From: Fimbriimonadaceae bacterium
Lineage (GTDB): Bacteria > Armatimonadota > Fimbriimonadia > Fimbriimonadales > Fimbriimonadaceae
Assembly (NCBI GenBank): GCA_947447315.1
Contig: CANFJD010000056.1
Coordinates: 1-12,243, forward strand
Length of the DNA: 12,243 nucleotides
Direction of reading: 5' to 3'
Shown here: positions 7,305 through 12,243 of the stretch, one piece after another
Position numbering within the stretch: the first letter of the stretch is position 1
How the letters are laid out: every line of letters begins with the position of its first letter
Program-made: the position numbers and the translations under genes
Notes under the pieces: model-generated
What the model saw: only the letters and a program-made list of their open reading frames with translations
What the model was told of the DNA's origin: nothing
The model's database searches: none

Positions 7305-8568
7305 ATTTCGCACCGCCCGCGTCAGATTCGGTGATCGTGATATCGCCGCCTCGGGCCCGGGCGATCTCGCGGCAGACGGCGAGCCCAAGGCCAAATCCGC
7401 CGGTTCCTCGGTTTCGACTGTCTTCAAGCCGCACAAATCGGTCGAAGATTCGCTCCCGGTCTTCGAGGGCAATTCCTGGACCCGCATCACTGACGGCCAA
7501 AATTACGCCATCCGGATCTTCTCTTAACTCCAATTTCACCCTCGATCCCGTGGGTGCAAATCGCCGAGCGTTGTCGAGCAAATTGTCCATCAATCGGGTG
7601 ATCTCCGAGACCGTAATGGATGCGGAAGCGGGTGTGGTGCTCACCGTAAGATTCGGTAGCTGATCCTCCCATCGCCCGGCGGTAGATATGACCAGGGGCT
7701 CTAACTCAATCGGGGGCGGCGATAACACTTTGGTCTCTCCGGATTCCAAAATGAGCTCGAGTAGTCCCGAGAGGCGCTCGGTTTCATCCACGGCAATACG
7801 TACCGATCGGGAAGCGGCTGCGTCTAACTGGTTTTTCAGGAGGAGGGTTTCCAGGCGGCCTCGAATGATGGTGAGTGGCGTGCGGAGGTCGTGTGCGATA
7901 TCTGCCACCAAGCGATCGCGCCGACCAACTTCCGACCAGATTCGGTCCAACATACCGTTCAGCTCGGTGGAGAGAGCCTGTATTTCATTATCGTCGCTGC
8001 CATCCAAATGGACACCTCGCACCGCTGCGGATAGGGCGGCAGCCTGGCGGGTCAGGGTTTCCAGTGAGCGGAACATTCCTGCAGCGGCAGCGTAAGCCGC
8101 TAATCCCACAAAACCCGCGAGCGGGATCCAGAAAGCCGTGAGCGTGTACAGAAAAATGCGCTGGCTGTGGTTCTCGCGCTTCCAGCTTCGACCAACCAGG
8201 AACCGGACGTGGTTGCGCTCAAACCGTGCGGTAATCCATTCCTCATCGTCGAACGTCCGCTCCTCCGTGCCGGCGTCGTACGGAATAGTGACGTCACCCC
8301 ATTGGAAGAGGCGCTCGCTTACCTGGTAAATCGCCACCGCCACATCCTTCGGGAGGCCGCGTTTTAGTTCTTTGATCGATTGCGGGCCCTCGTAATCACG
8401 GGCGATGTCTTCCGCTAACGGTCGCAACGTGTCAATGCCAGCCTGAATGCTCGCCCGGCGGGTGTATCCCGCCATTCCCGCAAATGCGAAGCCAATCACC
8501 ACAAGGGCCGAGAAGAAGGCGGCAAGGCCGATCCTGACGCGGTGGCTACCGACTCGCACAATCTTCAA
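7276..8568 (-). CDS. Sensor histidine kinase (HAMP-HisKA-HATPase)
   Basis: A 430-residue membrane kinase. TM1 is about 14-35, a periplasmic sensor region of roughly 100 residues (36-137) has no domain I recognise, and TM2 is about 138-164. A HAMP-like linker follows, then the H-box DIAHDLRTPL with phosphoacceptor His226, the N-box RLMDNLLDNA (325-334), the G1 box DAGPG (361-365), the F-box FDRF (375-378) and the G2 box GTGGFGLGL (388-396, approximate). All catalytic motifs look intact. The TTG start at 8568 has CAGG 8 bases upstream (8577-8580) and lies 18 bases after the response regulator stop, so this is the last gene of the AraC-regulator-kinase operon. It would autophosphorylate and pass phosphate to Asp51 of the adjacent regulator. 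Its 3' end runs into the RND transporter gene. Signal unknown; the position beside the pump suggests, but does not prove, an envelope or toxic-compound stimulus. Confidence 0.93.
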   Translation of the reverse strand: MKIVRVGSHRVRIGLAAFFSALVVIGFAFAGMAGYTRRASIQAGIDTLRPLAEDIARDYEGPQSIKELKRGLPKDVAVAIYQVSERLFQWGDVTIPYDAGTEERTFDDEEWITARFERNHVRFLVGRSWKRENHSQRIFLYTLTAFWIPLAGFVGLAAYAAAAGMFRSLETLTRQAAALSAAVRGVHLDGSDDNEIQALSTELNGMLDRIWSEVGRRDRLVADIAHDLRTPLTIIRGRLETLLLKNQLDAAASRSVRIAVDETERLSGLLELILESGETKVLSPPPIELEPLVISTAGRWEDQLPNLTVSTTPASASITVSEITRLMDNLLDNARRFAPTGSRVKLELREDPDGVILAVSDAGPGIALEDRERIFDRFVRLEDSRNRGTGGFGLGLAVCREIARARGGDITITESDAGGAKFTVRLPSVG

Positions 8569-8586
8569 ATGGGTTGCCTGCGGGGC

Positions 8587-9270
8587 CTACTCCGCGCCGG
8601 TTTCTCTTTGTTGAAGCGTGTAACCAATTCCTCTCACCGTATGGATCAAGCGAGCTTTTCCTTTGGTTTCTAGTTTGGCGCGAAGTTGGCTCACAAATGC
8701 TTCCACGGTATTCGGATCACGAAAACCCTGATCGTCCCAGATGGCATCCAAGATTTGGTGTTTGCTAAGCACCAGTCCACGATTACGAACAAAATACTGC
8801 AGCAAATTGAATTGGAGTGCCGAAAGGTAGATCGGTTCTACACCCTGCGTCACCTTCCTTGTGGATGGGTCGAGTTCCAAGTCGGCAAACTTGAGATAAG
8901 GAATACCGCCGGTTTTGCGACGTAATAGAGCGCGAACGCGGGCGAGTAACTCCCCGAGAGCGAAAGGTTTGCTCAAATAATCATCGGCTCCGCTATCGAG
9001 TCCCTCGATGCGGTCCTCGACGCGATGTTTAGCCGTAAGCATTAAGACCGGGGCTTCAATGTTGAGTGCCCGGGCTTGACGGACAAATTCGTAGCCGTCC
9101 TGATCGGGCAACATCACGTCCACTAACAACAGATCGAACGCTGTTGCCTGGACTTTCTCGACGGCTTCCCGCACGGTGCGGCTTACTTCTACCGTGTAGC
9201 CAACCTCGTTTAAGGCTTCCTGCAAGAAGTCCGAAACTCGGGGTTCATCTTCAAGAATAAGAATTCTCAC
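8587..9270 (-). CDS. OmpR/PhoB-family response regulator
   Basis: A 227-residue regulator from the GTG at 9270. It has a receiver domain with the acidic pair Glu7-Asp8, phosphoacceptor Asp51 in LLLVDVMLP, Thr79 in MLTA and Lys101 in LSKPF. A winged-helix DNA-binding domain follows (about 125-222), with the typical YLSALQFNLLQYFVRNRG, ILDAIWDD, NTVEAFVSQLRAKLE and HTVRGIGYTL stretches. A longer frame back to TTG 9333 is possible but would run 56 bases into the AraC gene and add residues that relatives lack; the GTG places the first beta strand (RILILEDEP) normally. It lies 7 bases after the AraC gene's stop and 18 bases before the kinase gene. Targets are unknown; candidates in the window are its own operon, the RND genes and the divergent oxygenase operon. 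Confidence 0.94.
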   Translation of the reverse strand: MRILILEDEPRVSDFLQEALNEVGYTVEVSRTVREAVEKVQATAFDLLLVDVMLPDQDGYEFVRQARALNIEAPVLMLTAKHRVEDRIEGLDSGADDYLSKPFALGELLARVRALLRRKTGGIPYLKFADLELDPSTRKVTQGVEPIYLSALQFNLLQYFVRNRGLVLSKHQILDAIWDDQGFRDPNTVEAFVSQLRAKLETKGKARLIHTVRGIGYTLQQRETGAE

Positions 9271-9277
9271 GACCGGT

Positions 9278-10186
9278 TCATCTCTTAGTTGGTTTTGGGT
9301 TGTCGGTTTGTGGACTAACGGCGTGATTGCCAAGTTGATAATTTCGCTTAAAATCGCTTGGCGAGGTGCCCACTACTCTGCGGAAACAACGGGTAAATAC
9401 TGCTGGTTCCGAAAAGCGAAACTGAGTAGCCACTTCCGCCACTGAAAAACCCATCAGCAGCCGGTGAGACGCATGCATCATCCGTATCTGATTGATCTCT
9501 GCGGCGATTCCGCGGCCGGTTTCCCGCTGCACGGCACGTCGAAGGGTACGTGAGCACACCCCCAGCTTTTCCGCTAAAGTTTCGGCGTCGAGGGTCGCTT
9601 CCACCTGACTTTCCATGAGCGACCGCGCGCGTTCCCATAGCGTGGGTTCTTCCGGCTCCGCCATCACTTTGGAAATCGGTCCGAGCCGCTCCATCATGGC
9701 CAAGGTTAGGTGCACGAGTGCGGACTCACGAGCTTTGGCTGTCATGGAAGATGGCGACGACTGACCGAGCGAGTTGATTAAGGGAATGAATGGCCACAGG
9801 GACTCGCCATTAGCCGCGCGGAGCCGCCTACCATCAAACGCTTCGATGATCCTCTCTTCGACCGAGAACCGGTGCGAGCCTCGAGCGAAATCGGTATTGG
9901 CTAGTTCTAGCCGTGTAACCACAAAGCGAAGAAAATAGAGTTCCAGATCGCCGGTTTCATACGAGGAGATCTCGTGCGGTACGCCCGGGAATGCCGCAAA
10001 AATATCGCCAACGGTCACCGGAAATGTCTCCGTGCCGTGGCGATAACGGCCAGAGCCAGCCGTCACCAAACAAATCTCGCCAAACTCGTGATGATGCAGC
10101 GCGTTTGTACGTTGACGGATAAACGGGCAATATCCGCCCCATTCGGCCCGTAATCGAAAGTTGCCGAAGGTGACATTCGCAATCAT
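9278..10186 (-). CDS. AraC-family transcriptional regulator with N-terminal cupin domain
   Basis: A 302-residue one-component regulator. Residues 1-90 form an AraC-type cupin ligand pocket: HHHEFGE (31-37), VTAGSGRYRH (41-50) and VGDIFAAFPGVPHEI (59-73). Residues 185-284 form the AraC/XylS DNA-binding domain. Its first helix-turn-helix is around 198-219 (ETLAEKLGVCSRTLRRAVQ) and its second around 247-268 (SVAEVATQFRFSEPAVFTRCF), followed by the family signature VVGTSPSDFKR. Cupin-type members usually sense sugars or other small molecules and bind paired direct repeats. The ATG start has GGTGG 6 bases upstream. It is the first gene of a minus-strand operon with a response regulator and kinase, and diverges from the oxygenase operon across an 89-bp region holding three direct repeats, its likely operators. 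Ligand unknown. Confidence 0.93.
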   Translation of the reverse strand: MIANVTFGNFRLRAEWGGYCPFIRQRTNALHHHEFGEICLVTAGSGRYRHGTETFPVTVGDIFAAFPGVPHEISSYETGDLELYFLRFVVTRLELANTDFARGSHRFSVEERIIEAFDGRRLRAANGESLWPFIPLINSLGQSSPSSMTAKARESALVHLTLAMMERLGPISKVMAEPEEPTLWERARSLMESQVEATLDAETLAEKLGVCSRTLRRAVQRETGRGIAAEINQIRMMHASHRLLMGFSVAEVATQFRFSEPAVFTRCFRRVVGTSPSDFKRNYQLGNHAVSPQTDNPKPTKR

Positions 10187-10192
10187 TCCATT

Positions 10193-10197
10193 CCACC
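10193..10197 (-). promoter_or_regulatory. Ribosome binding site of the AraC-family gene
   Basis: On the minus strand GGTGG sits 6 bases before the ATG at 10186. It is one of the few convincing Shine-Dalgarno-like sites in the window and fixes this start. The region upstream of it is occupied by operator-like repeat copy 1. Confidence 0.45.
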
Positions 10198-10199
10198 AA

Positions 10200-10212
10200 T
10201 GTCCGAAATCAT
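10200..10212 (+). promoter_or_regulatory. Operator-like direct repeat copy 1 (TGTCCGA-N3-CAT)
   Basis: The sequence is TGTCCGA, AAT, CAT. It starts 21 bp before copy 2 in the same orientation, the spacing of the paired araI1/araI2 half-sites in the classical AraC system. It lies 14 bases upstream of the AraC gene's ATG, where a bound protein would hinder that gene's own transcription. Binding by the adjacent AraC-type protein is inference. Confidence 0.6.
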
Positions 10213-10213
10213 C

Positions 10214-10219
10214 AGATTA
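10214..10219 (-). promoter_or_regulatory. Possible -10 element of the AraC-regulator-kinase operon
   Basis: On the minus strand this reads TAATCT, close to TATAAT, predicting transcription from about 10207 and a leader of roughly 20 bases. No good -35 is seen at 16-18 bases upstream. It lies between operator-like copies 1 and 2, so a protein filling both sites would cover it, which suggests negative autoregulation. Confidence 0.28.
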
Positions 10220-10220
10220 T

Positions 10221-10233
10221 TGTCCGATAGCAT
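10221..10233 (+). promoter_or_regulatory. Operator-like direct repeat copy 2 (TGTCCGA-N3-CAT)
   Basis: The sequence is TGTCCGA, TAG, CAT. It ends only 3 bp before the expected -35 position (10237-10242) of the oxygenase promoter, the usual place for an AraC-type activator that contacts RNA polymerase. With copy 1 it forms a pair with a 21-bp period. Confidence 0.62.
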
Positions 10234-10236
10234 CGC

Positions 10237-10265
10237 ATAACCTAACCTATTTCCCTAAATATACT
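10237..10265 (+). promoter_or_regulatory. Promoter of the oxygenase/oxidoreductase operon
   Basis: A near-consensus -10 element, TATACT, is at 10260-10265. The sequence 17 bases upstream (ATAACC, 10237-10242) is a poor -35, as expected for an activator-dependent promoter. Transcription should begin near 10272, leaving only about 4 untranslated bases before the ATG at 10276. No Shine-Dalgarno is present, so the message is probably leaderless or nearly so. Confidence 0.5.
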
Positions 10266-10277
10266 GTCCGAACTCAT
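10265..10277 (+). promoter_or_regulatory. Operator-like direct repeat copy 3 overlapping the oxygenase start codon
   Basis: The sequence is TGTCCGA, ACT, CAT. Its first base is the last base of the -10 element, and its final AT are the first two bases of the ATG. It is 44 bp downstream of copy 2, about four helical turns, in the same orientation. A protein here would block transcription start, so copy 3 may hold the promoter off (for example by looping to copy 1 or 2) while copies 1 and 2 activate. This role is inference. Confidence 0.55.
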
Positions 10278-11082
10278 GGCTATTCATGTTGATACACCTT
10301 TTGTGCCCCCAGTCGCCGATACGGCAATTGGTCGTCAGTTCGCCGAAGATGGCTTTTATCTGGCCAAGGGCGTGTTTAGCCCGGAGGAAGTGGCTGAGCT
10401 GGAAGCCGATTTTGATCGGATTATCGACCAAATGACGGCAAGCGGAGAGAGCAACAACGCTACTTGGGGCGGCCCGGAAATGGAACGTCTGGAGGCAAAG
10501 GAGTTGATCGTGCTCCACACTCACAACGTTCAGCGATACTCCGCGGTCTGGATGCGCGCGCTCATGAATCCGAAGTTCCTAGCCATAAACCAGGCACTCA
10601 TCGGTCCGGATATCATTCTTCACCACACTAAGCTGTTCCAGAAGCCGTCGGAGAAGGGTGCCCCGTTCCCCATGCACCAAGACTGGGATTACTTCCCCAC
10701 AGTGAAGGATTCGATGATTGCCGGGGTGATTCACGTAAGCAAAGCGAACGACGAAATGGGCTGCTTACGGGTTTATCCTGGTTCGCATAAGCTCGGTCGG
10801 GTTGATCAATCCGGTGGTCAGTTTGAAAATCCGATCCTCACCCAATATCCGCTTGAAAACGCGGTGCCGGTAGAAGCAGAGCCCGGCGATGTGGTCTTCT
10901 TCCATTACTTTACGATCCATGGATCAATGCCGAATCGATCTTCGGACATTCGAAAGACGGTGCTTGTGCAAGTGCACGCCGGTGACGACCACGTGGAGGA
11001 TAGGAATATGCACCCGAATGAGATGCTGACGCTAAGTGGCTGGAACTACCATGCCACGCGCGGAAATGCGGGCGAGAAGTAA
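10276..11082 (+). CDS. Phytanoyl-CoA dioxygenase (PhyH) family Fe(II)/2-oxoglutarate-dependent oxygenase
   Basis: A 268-residue cytoplasmic oxygenase, normal length for bacterial PhyH proteins. It opens with the family pattern of a substrate-gating N-terminus (QFAEDGFYLAKGVFSPEEVAEL, residues 21-42, seen here as FAEDGFYLAKG plus PEEV). The iron ligands are visible as the HxD motif His134-Gln-Asp136 (MHQDWDYFP) and the distal His215 in IHGSMPNRS, with Arg226 likely binding the 2-oxoglutarate carboxylate. VYPGSHKLG (167-174, approximate) is the usual conserved loop. Family members hydroxylate varied small molecules, not only phytanoyl-CoA, so the name does not give a substrate. It is the first gene of a two-gene operon with a Gfo/Idh/MocA-type protein 16 bases downstream and is divergent from the AraC-type regulator. 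It has no Shine-Dalgarno, and its ATG is inside operator-like copy 3. Confidence 0.9.
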   Translation: MAIHVDTPFVPPVADTAIGRQFAEDGFYLAKGVFSPEEVAELEADFDRIIDQMTASGESNNATWGGPEMERLEAKELIVLHTHNVQRYSAVWMRALMNPKFLAINQALIGPDIILHHTKLFQKPSEKGAPFPMHQDWDYFPTVKDSMIAGVIHVSKANDEMGCLRVYPGSHKLGRVDQSGGQFENPILTQYPLENAVPVEAEPGDVVFFHYFTIHGSMPNRSSDIRKTVLVQVHAGDDHVEDRNMHPNEMLTLSGWNYHATRGNAGEK

Positions 11083-11098
11083 CGGGTAGCTTCATGGG

Positions 11099-12154
11099 AT
11101 GAGCATTCGGGTTGGAATCGTAGGTAACGGCTGGCGTGCCGTTACCTGGCGTCGGATTATTCAAAGCATCCCGCACCAGTTTGAGCTGGTCGGCACCGTG
11201 ATCCGAAACCCCGGCAAACGTAGCGAGTTGACCGATTCGCCTGTTTTTGATTCGACCGAAGCGCTGGTCGCGGCGGGGATCGATCTAGCCGTGGTAAGCG
11301 TGTCTTGGGCGTCACAACCTGACGTAATTCTGGAATTGACCCGCCAGGGAATCGCTGTACTCAGCGAAACCCCTCCGGCACCCACGGTGCCGGCCCTCCA
11401 TGCACTCATCGAATCCATTCCCAAAGGAGCCATCGTGCAAGTCGCGGAGCAATATCCGTTCCATCCTTTGTCGGCAGCTCAGATTGCGATGAGCAACTCT
11501 GGACTTTTGGGAGATATGCAAACGGCGCATGTTTCGATCGCCCACGGATACCATGGCGCCGCGCTCATCCGCCGATTCCTAGGGGTTGGGATTGAAGACG
11601 TGAGTGTTCGCGCGACACGGTTCCCGGTGAAAACTACCGGCGGCCCGGGGCGAAACTTGGATTACGCTGGTCCCGAAGTGGAGCATGGCAACCAAACGCT
11701 TGCAACCCTGCGGTTTGGCGACAAGACGGGAGTATTTGATTTTCTGGGAGCCTCGTACTTCGCCCATATTCGCCATCGAAGGGCACTAATTCGGGGCATA
11801 ACGGGAGAGATCGATCACGATACAGTCCGCTTGGTGCCCAACCGTCGTTCCCCGATTCAGTACCCGCTAGTGCGACGCGAAGCCGGGCAGGAAGGCAATT
11901 TGGAAGGAGCCGGACTCATCTCGATCACGGCGGGCGACCGCGTCTGGTTCGAAAACCCCTTTGTCGAGGCGAGATTTTCTGATGATGAAATCGCGATGGC
12001 CGAGACATTGGTACGAACGGCAGCAATGCGTGAAGGCGGGCCGGGATTCTATGGTTTGGATGAAGCCAGCTTAGATCATGCGATTGGAATAGCGATCGAG
12101 GAATCGGCTAATACGGGGCAAGAGGTAACCGTGCTTGGCTCGGATTGGCGATAG
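11099..12154 (+). CDS. Gfo/Idh/MocA-family oxidoreductase lacking the usual catalytic lysine
   Basis: A 351-residue protein with an N-terminal Rossmann fold: VGIVGNGWRA (residues 5-14) fits GxGxxA, then IDLAVVSVSW (61-70) and IAVLSETPPAP (85-95). The C-terminal part resembles the Gfo/Idh/MocA alpha/beta substrate domain, with LLGDMQTAHVSIAHGYHG around 136-153. In typical members the strand after the Rossmann core carries EKP, with Lys in catalysis; here it reads E90-T-P-P, so Lys is replaced by Thr91. The next conserved motif reads EQYPFHP (117-123) instead of the common N..R form. It may be a divergent dehydrogenase, may use other residues, or may be non-catalytic. It sits 16 bases after the oxygenase gene. 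TAGCTT at 11087-11092 ends 7 bases before the ATG and could be an internal -10 for a leaderless message. The substrate is unknown; a sugar or polyol derivative is only a family-based guess. Confidence 0.82.
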   Translation: MSIRVGIVGNGWRAVTWRRIIQSIPHQFELVGTVIRNPGKRSELTDSPVFDSTEALVAAGIDLAVVSVSWASQPDVILELTRQGIAVLSETPPAPTVPALHALIESIPKGAIVQVAEQYPFHPLSAAQIAMSNSGLLGDMQTAHVSIAHGYHGAALIRRFLGVGIEDVSVRATRFPVKTTGGPGRNLDYAGPEVEHGNQTLATLRFGDKTGVFDFLGASYFAHIRHRRALIRGITGEIDHDTVRLVPNRRSPIQYPLVRREAGQEGNLEGAGLISITAGDRVWFENPFVEARFSDDEIAMAETLVRTAAMREGGPGFYGLDEASLDHAIGIAIEESANTGQEVTVLGSDWR

Positions 12155-12243
12155 CTACTTGGCGATTTCAGTTTTTCGGAATTCCCGGATCACGGTTACC
12201 TTTACCTGGCCCGGGTAGTCCATCTCAGTCTCGATTTTTCGGG
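12155..12243 (-). CDS. rny: Ribonuclease Y, C-terminal 28 residues (partial)
   Basis: Reading the minus strand into the window gives 28 codons ending IETEMDYPGQVKVTVIRE-FRKTEIAK and a TAG stop at 12157-12155. The segment DYPGQVKVTVIRE followed by a short basic tail ending in AK is the characteristic C-terminus of ribonuclease Y, the membrane-anchored HD-domain endoribonuclease that starts mRNA decay in many bacteria outside the Proteobacteria. The rest, including the HD and KH domains, is beyond the window. It is convergent with the oxidoreductase gene, and the two stop codons touch (12152-12154 and 12155-12157) with no terminator between them. The match is short but highly distinctive. Confidence 0.85.
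   Translation of the reverse strand, partial: RKIETEMDYPGQVKVTVIREFRKTEIAK

Noticed and set aside
9271..9333. N-terminal extension of the response regulator to TTG 9333
   Set aside because: It would overlap the AraC gene by 56 bases and add residues absent from OmpR-type regulators; GTG 9270 gives the normal start of the receiver domain.
10942..10948. Inverted TCGGACA inside the oxygenase gene as a fourth operator copy
   Set aside because: It matches only the 7-base core; the CAT part is absent at the required distance, and the bases are explained by Ser-Asp-Ile codons.
12155..12243. Right edge as non-coding intergenic DNA
   Set aside because: The minus strand is open throughout and matches the ribonuclease Y C-terminus, so it is coding.

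Overview
The window looks like chromosomal DNA of a diderm (two-membrane) bacterium of moderately high GC content. The diderm inference rests on the RND efflux pump with its lipoprotein adaptor. The minus-strand gene entering at the right edge ends like ribonuclease Y, an enzyme common outside the Proteobacteria. Weak or absent ribosome binding sites, frequent GTG/TTG starts and this gene mix would fit a phylum such as Armatimonadota, but that assignment is a guess. I saw no mobile element, tRNA, rRNA or CRISPR array.

Layout. Positions 1-1014 (+) hold the 3' part of a membrane protein with a cyclase-like domain. Then come a dihydrofolate-reductase/RibD-fold protein (1048-1560, +) and the housekeeping ATPase/GTPase YchF (1638-2729, +). 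A drug-efflux pair follows: an RND periplasmic adaptor lipoprotein (2782-4242, +) and an RND inner-membrane transporter (4239-7304, +), which overlap by 4 bases. Running the other way is a tight three-gene minus-strand operon: AraC-type regulator (10186-9278), OmpR-type response regulator (9270-8587) and sensor histidine kinase (8568-7276). The kinase's 3' end overlaps the transporter's 3' end tail to tail by 29 bp. Divergent from the AraC gene is a two-gene plus-strand operon: a phytanoyl-CoA-dioxygenase-family oxygenase (10276-11082) and a Gfo/Idh/MocA-type oxidoreductase (11099-12154). The oxidoreductase stop codon abuts the stop codon of the ribonuclease Y gene fragment (12155-12243, -).

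The most informative non-coding stretch is the 89-bp divergent region 10187-10275. It carries three same-strand copies of TGTCCGA-N3-CAT, with start-to-start spacing of 21 and 44 bp. The first two are placed like an AraC-type activator site beside a weak -35 region. The third covers the end of the -10 element and the start codon of the oxygenase gene. I infer that the AraC-type protein controls its own operon and the oxygenase/oxidoreductase operon. The two-component system encoded behind it may bring in an envelope signal, possibly linked to the efflux pump. The function of the oxygenase/oxidoreductase pair is not identifiable from sequence alone.
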